From the NCBI GenBank assembly GCA_021186555.1, contig JAJKFL010000004.1, positions 13,084,779 to 13,148,778 of the forward strand: a stretch of DNA of 64,000 nt, in the 5' to 3' direction. The position numbers and the translations under genes were made by a program. The DNA is from Reticulitermes speratus. Taxonomy: Eukaryota > Arthropoda > Insecta > Blattodea > Rhinotermitidae. Shown here one piece after another: positions 11,150 through 22,072 of the stretch. Within the stretch, counting starts at the first letter, position 1; each line of letters starts with the position of its first letter. Below the pieces are notes generated by a model that searched no databases, was not told the DNA's origin, and saw only the letters and a list, made by a program, of their open reading frames with translations.

Positions 11150-11760
11150 AGTGGAAGAAATAAGCTACACTTAAAGTTTAATTATTTATCATTAAATTTT
11201 CATTACCCAAGGAATCTTAATTATTGAACATCCTTCCCAGTACAGCAAACATTGCGTGACTAAATTTCACTACGTACGTCAACCAGAACACGTTGCATTT
11301 CAGTTAAAGCGTTGAGCGTCGTACGTTGGCAGCGCCTTGTGCATGTTACACAGAAATAACAGAACAACACAAGGATCAGTGAGGTCTGGTGCAACATTCG
11401 AAATTAGTTACTGGCTTGTCTGCCCTTCGTGTACTGTCAGAGGCACGACTGACACACGCACATATTTAAGTACGATGCTCAGTAGCAGACGCATTCGTAA
11501 GTTTACCAAACAATCAGCGCAGTAAATTAACTGGAAGGAAGAAGAATGATCAACAGTTCACGATGGACTGGAAAAGGGACATAAGAAAACGACCAACCCA
11601 AAAGAAAGAAAACGAGGAATAGAGAGTTTCTTAACAACATGTTTTATCTGTTCTATATTAAAGTCTGCGGTCTGTCACAGCAGTTTGTTCAAACTGTGGT
11701 AGTCTTTTGGAGTCTTACGCCTTTTACTGGCCTTCATTTTAAAGTTGTCCATTCCGTGCA
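11150..11760. other. No gene recognised
   Basis: Unique-looking sequence between the SINE cluster and an AT-rich array. No coding signal I can name. Confidence 0.45.
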
Positions 11761-12309
11761 TTTTTAGATCAATGTATTCATTTTTTATCAATTTCACATC
11801 AATAATTTTAGATCAATGTATTAATTTCAGATCAATTTTTAGATCAATGTATTAATTTCAGATCAATTTTAGATAAATATTTTAGACCAATGTATTCATT
11901 TTACATCAATTTTAGTTCAATATTTTTAGATCAATGTATGCATTTCAGATCAATTTTTAGATCAATATTTTTAGACCAATATATTCATTTTAGATCAATG
12001 TTTTTAGATCAATGCATTAATATTAGATCAATTTTTAGATCAGTATTATTAGACCAAAGTATTCATTTTAAACCAATTTTTAGAACAATATTTTTAGATC
12101 AATGTGTTCATTTTAGATCAATTTTTAAATCAATATTTTTAGATCAATGTATTAAATTTAGATCAATAATTTTACATCAATGTATTCATTTTAGATCAAT
12201 TTTTAGATCAATATTTTTAGATCAATGTATTCATTTTAGATCAATTTTTAGATCAATGTATTCATTTCAGATCAATTTTTAGATCACTATTTTTATATCA
12301 ATGTATTCC
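11761..12309 (+). repeat. Degenerate AT-rich tandem array (TTTTTAGATCAAT units)
   Basis: About 0.55 kb made of diverged short units built on TTTTTAGATCAAT alternating with GTATTCATTTTAGATCAA. Spacing varies, roughly 17-45 bp between equivalent points. The 130-codon frame across it (Phe-Arg-Ser-Ile-Phe repeated) is a product of the repeat and not a gene. Confidence 0.8.
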
Positions 12310-12399
12310 TTGACTTCAACAAAGCAGCCTACTATAGACTGTGGAACCATGTAAATAGTGGCTTGTTACTGGCAGTTGGTTTTAAACCTGGCATATTGT

Positions 12400-12441
12400 G
12401 CTGTCTGAAGTTGGTACTTTTGTACCGAAACATGTCGCAGC
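12400..12441 (+). ncRNA. Hammerhead-like stem-loop d (best stem I pairing)
   Basis: Plus strand: GCTGT, then CTGAAGT, hairpin GGTAC-TTTT-GTACC, GAAACATGTC, then GCAGC. GCUGU pairs with GCAGC over five positions (one U-G), giving stem I. The ACAUGU palindrome followed by C gives a GUC cleavage triplet with a two-bp stem III, as in minimal type I hammerheads. The A at core position 9 is U and there is an extra U before stem II. A related weaker hairpin (GAAGG/CCTTC then GAAACGTC) is near 12586-12624. Confidence 0.45.
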
Positions 12442-12649
12442 TAAGTGTTTAACAATCATATGTAACTAATAATGTGCATTTGGTTGGTGCAATAAATTGA
12501 ACAGAGGGAAGCAACTTGTTAATTAACAATAATAAACTAAACAATAACTTGACGAAATTAATTCGCTCTTTGTGGACTGCTGAACCCTGAATAAGAAGGC
12601 AACACGATCCTTCGAAACGTCGTAAAATACACACCTAACGACACAGAGT

Positions 12650-13284
12650 TACACCCCAGAGGGCTGCGACCTTCAGAAATACAACTGTGGTAACCTAAAA
12701 CGTCGCACAACGCGTTTATATCAAAACGAAAAATCGGTTATATTAGACAAGCGCTGCTGTCTATTAAGAGATTCATAACACAAACACGGGTCCTGCAAGC
12801 TGCAAAACGCAAATTAATAATAATAATAATAATTTCATGTCTGTGTTACACAAACGAGTATTCACAACCGCAATTGATCACGGTTGAATTATAAAATGCA
12901 GCCAGTTCTTCATAAAATAGTCTTCCATCAATTATTGTGAAATAATGCCACTCTAACGAGATATTCACGTTTTTAATTAAATACCATTTATGAATTTAGA
13001 GAAAAATGTATATTATGTATTCATAAGTTCGGTTTTATCCAAACCCCATTCGATTAGTCAACAGTCCCGTCATACAAAGTTCTGAAAATGAGCTGTCAAT
13101 TTTCCACGAACACAGGTCAACAACAGAGTGGTTTGGGATAGTAGCTATATACATTGCATGAAACAAAATACGAAGGATTTTTGACAACGTTAAAAATTAT
13201 ATAGTCCACAAACTTGGTAATTTAAAATTCATCACACCTACTAGGCTTCAATGACTAAAGTAACTTGAACTATATTTGAATATT
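12650..13284. other. No gene recognised; one AAT microsatellite
   Basis: AT-rich sequence containing a short (TAA)n at about 12812-12832. Nothing else I can name. Confidence 0.45.
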
Positions 13285-14770
13285 CAGTCCGTACCGCGCA
13301 GTAAACACTCTCCGTCTCAGTTATACAAACAAGTCAGTTAATGTTGTACAGTGAAATAATCGCTGTTTGTTCTGAGATCCACACAAAACACATAAATACA
13401 GTCCGTACCGCGCAGTAAACACACTCCGTCTCAGTTATACAAACCAGTCAGTTAATGTTGTACAGTGAAATAATCGCTGTCTGTTCTGAGATCCACACAA
13501 AACACATAAATACAGTCCGTACCGCGCAGTAAACACACTCCGTCTCAGTTATACAAACCAGTCAGTTAATGTTGTACAGTGAAATAATCGCTGTCTGTTC
13601 TGAGATCCACACAAAACACATAAATACAGTCCGTACCGCGCAGTAAACACTCCGTCTCAGTTATACAAACCAGTCAGTTAATGTTGTACAGTGAAATAAT
13701 CGCTGTTTGTTCTGAGATCCACACAAAACACATAAATACAGTCCGTACCGCGCAGTAAACACACTCCGTCTCAGTTATACAAACCAGTCAGTTAATGCTG
13801 TACAGTGAAATAATCGCTGTTTGTTCTGAGATCCACACAAAACACATAAATACACTGTGTGGGCAGAACGTAGAATTTGTGAATGTTAAACATGGTGGTA
13901 CATATAGTAACCACTGGGCTTTAATTTAAAGACTCAGCTCGTACCGCGCAGTAAACACACTCGGTCTCAGTTACACAAACCAGTCAGTTAATGCTGTACA
14001 GTGAAATAATCGCTGTTTGTTCTGAGATCCACACAAAACACATAAATACAGTCCGTACCGCGCAGTAAACACACTCCGTCTCAGTTATACAAACCAGTCA
14101 GTTAATGTTATACAGTGAAATAATCGCTGTTTATTCTGAGATCCACACAAAACACATAAATACAGTCCGTACCGCGCAGTAAACACACTCCGTCTCAGTT
14201 ATACAAACCAGTCAGTTAATGTTGTACAGTGAAATAATCGCTGTTTGTTCTGAGATCCACACAAAACACATAAATACAGTCCGTACCGCGCAGTAAACAC
14301 ACTCCGTCTCAGTTATACAAACCAGTCAGTTAATGTTGTACAGTGAAATAATCGGTGTTTGTTCTGAGATCCACACAAAACACATAAATACAGTCCGTAC
14401 CGCGCAGTAAACACACTCTCTCTCAGTTATACAAACCAGTCAGTTAATGTTGTACAGTGAAATAATCGCTGTTTGTTCTGAGATCCACACAAAACACATA
14501 AATACACTGTGTGGGCAGAACATAGAATTTGTGAATGTTAAACATGGTGGTACATATAGTAACCACTGGGCTTTAATTTGAAGACTCAGCTCGTACCGCG
14601 CAGTAAACACACTCCGTATCAGTTATACAAACCAGTCAGTTAATGCTGCACAGTGAAATAATCGCTGTTTGTTCTGAGATCCACACAAAACACATAAATA
14701 CACTGTGTGGGCAGAACGTAGAATTGTTGAATGTTAAACCTGGCGGTACATATAGTAACCCATGGGCGTC
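13285..14770 (+). repeat. 114 bp tandem array, locus 1
   Basis: About 11 units of 114 bp (112 where one 'ac' is lost in AAACACACTCCG), each starting CAGTCCGTACCGCGCAG and ending CACATAAATA. Three units are followed by an 80-90 bp tail segment (CACTGTGTGGGCAGAACG ... AACCACTGGGCTTTAATT at 13853, 14507 and 14701). The same unit and tail occur inverted at 16431-17293, in a third array at 43613-47060, and as one end segment at 55265. Confidence 0.93.
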
Positions 14771-15107
14771 GAAAGCGTGTTCTCTTGTGTTTAAATCTTT
14801 AAGGACATTAATCTGAATGTCTTTATCTCTCAGTCCGGTCACAAATCTCCATACAGTAAGAGCCACTTCTTGGAAATTCGGTTAACCAATAGCGATTTTT
14901 GAACTTGGAGACTTGAACAAAAGATGAGGGAATTTCGGCGCAACAAATAATTAGACGATGCCAATGACACCTCTAACGCCGGACTAAAATGACTCAGACG
15001 TTCCCTGGCGATCCCAAACCAATATACCGAAACTGAACATTCAGTGTCTCTACTGAGACAGCCCACGAATAAACAGCATTAATGTTATCGAAAAGTAACA
15101 CGGACTA
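14771..15107. other. No gene recognised
   Basis: Unique-looking sequence downstream of the 114 bp array; no feature seen. Confidence 0.4.
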
Positions 15108-15265
15108 ACAGACTGTCCCTGTGCAAGCCATGAAGACATACAGGGGGAGTGGAGGTACAGCTCTATTAATTTTTAATTTCGACAATATAGGTACGCAGTC
15201 AACTTCACTCCCCTGCCGCTTTACCTCTGGGGGGAAAACCGTCGATACACCCTGAACAGGAAACT
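15108..15265 (-). mobile_element. SINE-like repeat, family C, partial
   Basis: Minus strand carries the family C block CCAGAGGTAAAGCGGCAGGG and the stretch AGAGCTGTACCTCC, as in the copies at 47.5 and 61.0 kb. The tRNA-like head is missing. Confidence 0.55.
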
Positions 15266-15356
15266 AGGTAGGCCTCAGAGTCGGTTTGGACGTTTTTGAG
15301 AGAAGAAAAACCTGTAAATTGCTTCCGCCGTGGTCGTAATGTTGCTTAAAATCTTC

Positions 15357-15498
15357 CGGGTTGTTACCCGGCGTCGTTTCTTGGTGTACGACCAACGTTT
15401 CGAGATCACAGGCATCCTTTTTCTTTTCCTAAGACCATGAACAAGTGTTCCCGAAACGTTGGTCATACACCAAGAAACGACGCCGGGTAACAACCCAG
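15357..15498. repeat. Foldback (inverted) repeat with about 46 bp arms
   Basis: The left arm (GGGTTGTTACCCGGCGTCGT ... ACCAACGTTTCG, 15358-15403) is the inverse of the right arm (CGAAACGTTGGTC ... GGGTAACAACCC, 15454-15498), with only a few mismatches and a spacer of about 50 bp. The inner CGAAACGTTGG motif is the same type as in the foldbacks at 24 and 60 kb. Confidence 0.8.
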
Positions 15499-15499
15499 A

Positions 15500-16430
15500 A
15501 GACTTTAAACAACAGAGAAAAACCTCTTACCCTACCAGAATTCGAACCCTGGATCTTACCAATGCTGGTGGTATTTTGTGACAAATTTTGAATAAAATTA
15601 TTATCGAAATTACATAATACTTCAAGGGTAGTTTCAGAAATTTTCCGGTGCTTGCGTGTTATTAAACAGTACACTAAGCATTCAGGTTGTACAATTTCAT
15701 ATGTAGGCAGCTATCCACCCCCCCCCCCCCCCCTCCCTCCCGCTTTCAGCGAATCATAATTCACTCCTTCAGAATACATTTTCTTGTGTTCTTTCCTACT
15801 GACAAAATCCTTAACAGGAAAGACTTCTGGGATCAGCGTTCTGTCTGTCTCGTTTCTTTTCGGCCCGTTTGACTCATATCACTAAGATCTGTACGACGTT
15901 TATGTGACATACTTCATCCAAGCTATAATTAGCAATGGTTTTGCCATAAAAGCAATAGCTTATTCTTTACGTCGGACATAGCATACTAGACACTAAATAC
16001 CATTCCACGAACATTCCAATAGGCCTACATCCTACTGTCTCACATTCTGGCTGCGATCTTGTTAATATGTAACGGATATCGGGGTCCATATCATCTCCAT
16101 AGCGCCTTTACTTAGCAATTTAAATGAAAACGACAATACAATTATTCCTTTAATTCTTACAAAATTCCGTGATATTTTATCTCACAAAGTTCGAGAGTCT
16201 CAAAACTATAATTACATTCGAAAGAAACTCAATTACTTTCGCTCTCAAGCAATTAACTAATTGTTCTTAATGTAATAGCCACGTGTTTTATCGCAAAAGA
16301 TCTCGTTCAAATGTACTCTTCCATTTAGCCATTAAAGGAATAATACATGACTCATTAGAAGGGAAGGAAACGGACGCAGACGCTTGTAGGCGCCATCTGC
16401 TTAGCTACAGAGCGCAATAACAATTTAAAG
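15500..16430. other. No gene recognised; C run
   Basis: Includes 16 C at 15718-15733. The rest is AT-rich and I see nothing I can name. Confidence 0.45.
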
Positions 16431-17293
16431 CCCAGTGGTAACTATATGTACCACCAGTTTAACATTCACAATTTCTACGTTCTGCCCACACAGTGTATTT
16501 ATGTGTTTTGTGTGGATCTCAGAACAAACAGCGATTATTTCACTGTACAACATTAACTGACTGGTTTGTATAACTGAGACGGAGTGTGTTTACTGCGCGG
16601 TACGGACTGTATTTATGTGTTTTGTGTGGATCTCAGAACAAACACCGATTATTTCACTGTACAACATTAACTGACTGGTTTGTATAACTGAGACGGTGTG
16701 TGTTTACTGCGTGGTACGGACTGTATTTATGTGTTTTGTGTGGATCTCAGAACAAACAGCGATTATTTCACTGTACAACATTAACTGACTGGTTTGTATA
16801 ACTGAGACGGAGTGTGTTTACTGTGCGGTACGGACTGTATTTATGTGTTTTGTGTGGATCTCAGAACAAACAGCGATTATTTCACTGTACAGCATTAACT
16901 GACTGGTTTGTATAACTGAGACGGAGTGTGTTTACTGCGCGGTACGGACTGTATTTATGTGTTTTGTGTGGATCTCAGAACAAACAGCGATTATTTCACT
17001 GTACAACATTAACTGACTGGTTTGTATAACTGAGACGGAGTGTGTTTACTGCGCGGTACGGACTGTATTTATGTGTTTTGTGTGGATCTCAGAACAAACA
17101 GCGATTATTTCACTGTACAGCATTAACTGACTGGTTTGTATAACTGAGACGGAGTGTGTTTACTGCGCGGTACGGACTGTATTTATGTGTTTTGTGTGGA
17201 TCTCAGAATAAACAGCGATTATTTCACTGTACAACATTAACTGACTGGTTTGTATAACTGAGACGGAGTGTGTTTACTGCGCGGTACGGACTG
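16431..17293 (-). repeat. 114 bp tandem array, locus 2 (inverted)
   Basis: About 7 units of the same 114 bp repeat in minus orientation. It opens at the left with the tail segment (TTTAAAGCCCAGTGGTAAC ... CACACAGTGTATTTATG) and ends at the right in GCGGTACGGACTG. Together with locus 1 it forms a large inverted pair with a spacer of about 1.7 kb. Confidence 0.92.
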
Positions 17294-17935
17294 AAACCAC
17301 TTTATTTCTCGATATTTGCTCAAGATCTCTATTCAGTCTGAGGGAGGTGTTCCAATTGCCCACTGCACAATAGCTAACAGCATTATACAGAGCCTTAATG
17401 CAGCATGCCAGTACATCTGCCACCCTCTCTACATCACCACCGTACAGAACTGAATCCTCTCACACTGCGACATCTGGTCCGCAGCAGACAGAACGCCATC
17501 AATACATGTTGATAGTTTCTCATGCCACTGCGTGTCGCCAAGGCACTGTTACGGTCCGCCACATCTCATTTCTCTTTAGGGATAGAATATCCATCTCCAT
17601 CTGAGACAGCAATACTCTCTAAGGAATAAGAATAGTCTACAGTCCGAGTAAGCAGCGAGGGTGTGTTGGATCTGTATGAGCTGACCGGTGGGATCTCAAT
17701 GTGAGCACATTATACAGTGGATAAGGCTCTCTATACCGACTGATTTTAACACATATGATTGTGTGTATTATAACAGATACATATATATAATACAGTAAAT
17801 ACAATACATTTGGCATAAACCAACTTAAGCGTTTTAATGGATCACACAGAGAGCTGCCGAACAAAGAAATCCACAAAGCCAGCAATAAGCCCATTAGTAC
17901 CACAGATAAACAGGGTACTCTAATAAATACATTGA
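17294..17935. other. No gene recognised
   Basis: Unique-looking sequence between two arrays, with no repeat or domain I can name. Confidence 0.4.
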
Positions 17936-19537
17936 TGACAGACACTCTGTATTTACCGACATAATGGATACACTGATGACAGACACCCTGTATTTACCGA
18001 CATACTGTATACACTGATGACAGGCACCCTGTATTTACCGACATACTGGATACACTGATGACAGACACCTGTATTTACCGACATACTGTATACACTGATG
18101 ACTGACACTCTGTATTTACCGACATACTGGATACACTGATGACAGGCACCCTGTATTTACCGACATACTGGATACACTGATGACAGACACCTGTATTTAC
18201 CGACATATTGTATACACTGATGACAGACACCCTGTATTTACCGACATACTGGATACACTGATGACAGGCACCCTGTATTTACCGACATAATGGATACACT
18301 GATGACAGACACCCTGTATTTACCGACATACTGGATACACTGATGACAGACACCCTGTATTTACCGACATACTGTATACACTGATGACAGGCACCCTGTA
18401 TTTACTGATATACTGTATACACTGATGACAGGCACCCTGTATTTACCGATATACTGTATACACTGATGACAGGCACCCTGTATTTACCGACATACTGGAT
18501 ACACTGATGACAGACACCTGTATTTACCGACATACTGGATACACTGATGACAGACACCTGTATTTACCGACATACTGTATACACTGATGACAGGCACCCT
18601 GTATTTACCCACATACTGGATACAATGTTGACTTACCGACATACTGTATACACTGATGACAGGCACCCTGTATTTACTGATATACTGTATACACTGATGA
18701 CAGGCACCCTGTATTTACCGATATACTGTATACACTGATGACAGGCACCCTGTATTTACCGACATACTGGATACACTGATGACAGACACCTGTATTTACC
18801 GACATACTGTATACACTGATGACTGACACTCTGTATTTACCGACATACTGGATACACTGATGACAGGCACCCTGTATTTACCGACATACTGGATACACTG
18901 ATGACAGACACCTGTATTTACCGACATATTGTATACACTGATGACAGACACCCTGTATTTACCGACATACTGGATACACTGATGACAGGCACCCTGTATT
19001 TACCGACATAATGGATACACTGATGACAGACACCCTGTATTTACCGACATACTGGATACACTGATGACAGACACCCTGTATTTACCGACATACTGTATAC
19101 ACTGATGACAGGCACCCTGTATTTACTGATATACTGTATACACTGATGACAGGCACCCTGTATTTACCGATATACTGTATACACTGATGACAGGCACCCT
19201 GTATTTACCGACATACTGGATACACTGATGACAGACACCTGTATTTACCGATATACTGTATACACTGATGACAGGCACCTGTATTTACCGACATACTGGA
19301 TACACTGATGACAGACACCTGTATTTACCGACATACTGTATACACTGATGACAGGCACCCTGTATTTACCCACATACTGGATACAATGTTGACTTACCGA
19401 CATACTGTATACACTGATGACAGGCACCCTGTATTTACTGACAAACTGTATACAGTGATGACAGGCACCCTGTATTTACCGACATACTGTATACACTGAT
19501 GACAGGCACCCTGTCTTTACCCACATGCTGGATACAA
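17936..19537 (+). repeat. 41 bp tandem array with internal duplication of about 0.72 kb
   Basis: About 39 units of 40-41 bp reading TACACTGATGACAGGCACCC then TGTATTTACCGACATACTGG or variants. Rare markers recur: GATGACTGACACTC at about 18097 and 18818 (offset 721), and TACAATGTTGACTTACC at 18621 and 19382 (offset 761). A block of about 18 units was therefore duplicated and one copy later gained a unit. Peptides on both strands (ISVYSMSV, YTDDRHPVF) are repeat translations. Confidence 0.93.
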
Positions 19538-19547
19538 TGAGTACCAG

Positions 19548-19700
19548 GAATATTTCCAGGGGGGTAAAGGCGGCTGATGCGTAGGGCTGACAACCTGACC
19601 ATCTACATGTGCCGATTGTCTAGAAATTCTGGCAGCCTGAACGTCCTGGAACCCTCAGGGCCTGTCCAGGGATTGCTTTACATCTCTACAAGTCCTGTGT
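19548..19700 (+). mobile_element. SINE-like repeat, family D, partial
   Basis: Shares with 24420-24735 (opposite strand) the blocks GGTAAAGGCGGC, GTAGGGCTGACAACCTGACC and ACATGTGCCGATTGTCTAG. It directly follows the last unit of the 41 bp array. The tRNA-like head is not present. Confidence 0.55.
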
Positions 19701-20189
19701 ACACGTAACTGGTCATGCTGGTCGTCTCAATAGGGTCACTTTCTATTAACAAGGCCCGTCAACAGGTGAAGCACTGAAACGTGGTCGCTTGAAATGCCAA
19801 GGTACAAACAGCTGTGTTCGTTTGCACTAAACATCAAGACAAACAGCAGTAGAGAGTGAGAATGGCGGCAGTTGCTGTGAGATCCTGCAGGCATGACACA
19901 TCTTCACCCTCCTATGTTTAGGCTATTTTAGAAAGAGGGTGCATAGTTATAAACTGAACATAACAGGTAATGCATGTACAAACGTAACACTGAAGAGCGT
20001 TCGCGTAACCACGGTTATCGTGGAAAATCAAAAAATAATTACATATTCTGAGTGTGTGTCTGTAGCCTTAGTTATCCAGCATGCAAAGCGCATGCGCTGT
20101 ATTATATTGTCATCTGTGGCCTGTCTGGCTGTACCATGTTTTTCCACATTAGGCCTACCTCACAAACGGCACGATTTGCGGAAAATTTT

Positions 20190-20490
20190 ATTAAACATAA
20201 AATGTGTTTATTGTTTTATCTACAAAGTTTCTCCGAAACATTTCTCATTCTAAAAAGAATTCAGCGAGATATTATCACAAATGTACACAGGTCGACATGC
20301 AAAGTACCCGTTATTCTTGTCAGATTTTCATCATACTTGAATTTTCTCCACAGATTTCCTATATATACTCAAATACCAAATTTCACGAAAATCCGACCAG
20401 TGCGAGCCGAGCTGTTCCGTGCGGGCAGACGGACAGACAGACATGACGAAGCTTTAACAGTTGCTTTTCGCAATTTTTAAAACGCGCCTA
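20190..20490 (+). repeat. Dispersed repeat, likely retrotransposon 3' end, copy 1
   Basis: Matches 25660-25935 in order: TTTCTCATTCTAA, GAATTCAGCGAGATATTATC, CAAATTTCACGAAAATCCG, CCAGTGCGAGCCGAG, a GACGGACAGACAGACA run, then TGACGAAGCT and TTGCTTTTCGCAATTTTT. 'CAAATTTCATGAAAATCGGTCC' followed by GACAGACAGACA is a wording common at insect non-LTR 3' ends (inference). Frames reading through it are not genes. Confidence 0.65.
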
Positions 20491-21599
20491 AAAATTGTTT
20501 ATTATGCACTAAATAGTTCTAGGACTAACAAGACGTTTCGGCCTGTGTGATCTGCTAAATGAAACTCCTGTTTCTTTGTGTTAAAACACAGATCATGTGC
20601 CATTCTATGTTGCTAGGCTTTCCGGTGCTAGGTGCTTTTAAAAGTGTATCTGCACCGCGAAAGCACGTAGGCCTAACTTAGAGAATTGTACGGAGGTAAC
20701 AAGATATGTATCGTCTGATGAAAGAATCGTCGTTCTGCTGTGCATATAAACAAACATCCAGGCTCGTATGCTATAAAATCAAAAGCAAATAATGCAGATC
20801 TAAGTGACGTTACAAGAACTTACTCAATTGTATCTAGTGTCACTGGATACAATGTCACAGTACGAGAGGCTCCAGTAATTGGATGAGATCACATTAAATC
20901 CACGTCTGTTTAATGGCTGCTTTCAAACGAGTCTGCAGGCAACGATGCAGGTGTATTTAGGCTACAAATACAGACACAAGCATTCACTAAGCGCTTTCTT
21001 CACACACAGACGCATTACGCGCACGCACAAACAAACACTGCACATAAACACACACGCTAAACAAAAACATACATAGTACATATCGTGTATGGAACCACTG
21101 TTAATTTTAAGCGCCTGCATAACAGACTGACCTTACTGTCAGCAATGACAGAGAAGTTGCCGAACCATCAAGGCGTACCAAAACAAGTCTTGCATTCGGT
21201 CCGGAAGAAAATTACTCAACTTCCCGCACTTTTAGCCTTTTCAGTCATTGAATACGTGGTATAGAAAAACGAAACGAGACAAGTTGAACTCAACTTTAGA
21301 GTACAGCTGTCCCTCATTAACAGGTACAAAATTGACCTTGAGGGTACCATGGTGTCTCCGTATCTATGTGCCCCATTTCAAATTCTGAACCCGTTGACAG
21401 ATTTTCAGAAAACTTGATACGAACGTTACGCCAGTGGCAGACACGCCTACGCCGTACTTTCTGGTACCTTATAATCAACAATACAATATGGCGGCCGCGC
21501 CATGGTAGTGATATTAGCGCAGCACACCTTACGGCCCTCAAACAGCACATTGTAATAGTCACAAACATAATAATACTGTAATTACATAAAGTAAAGTCC
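20491..21599. other. No gene recognised
   Basis: Mixed unique-looking sequence with a short CA-rich stretch around 20998-21060. No host gene or transposon landmark seen. Confidence 0.4.
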
Positions 21600-21720
21600 A
21601 CCCTAGAACAGGACACGAAGGCCCAGAAAGGGAGTAGAGGTATCGCTCCACTGTTTCTGTAACATCGGCGCTAGATGAGGTGGGTGGTTAACGCCACGCC
21701 CCGGCCGCTTATTCAAAATA
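21600..21720 (-). mobile_element. SINE-like repeat, family C, partial
   Basis: Minus strand contains GGCCGGGGCGTGGCGTTAAC, CCACCTCATCTAGCGCC and GAGCGATACCTCTACTCCC, aligning with the copy at 47.5 kb. Head absent. Confidence 0.6.
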
Positions 21721-21783
21721 AAAACATGCAGTCGTGCGATATTTTTCTTTTGTGTTGGGTATGTTGGTAGTAAGTAATAAACT

Positions 21784-22018
21784 ACTGGGTCTACGGCCGC
21801 TCGCTTACTAGGATTGCGGGTTCGAATCCCGCCTAGGGCATGGATGTCTGTCTGTTGTGAGTGTTGTGTGATGTCAGGTAGAGGTCTCTGCGACGGGCTG
21901 ATCACTCGTCCAGAGGAGTCCTACCGAGTGTGGTGTGTCTAAAAAGTGTGTGATCGTGAAGCTTCGAACAACGAGGCGGCCTAGGCCCCCAAGGGGCTGT
22001 CGAGCCATTGAAAAAAAA
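21784..22018 (+). mobile_element. SINE family A, copy 4, 5'-truncated head
   Basis: Begins within the anticodon-like part of the head (GGCCGCTCGCTTACTAGG), keeps box B GGGTTCGAATCCC, the body, and the tail GGCCTAGGCCCCCAAGGGG ending in nine A at 22018. The 28 bp array starts 55 bp after the A-tail. Confidence 0.88.
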
Positions 22019-22072
22019 ACTGTTGGAGTTAGGTTACGTGAAATCTGGCACAGAAAATTATCACATGCACAA

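Noticed and set aside
13285-17293. Centromeric or telomeric satellite
   Set aside because: No telomere repeat, and the 114 bp unit occurs in scattered, short, transposon-linked arrays next to a gene intron, not in a megabase block.
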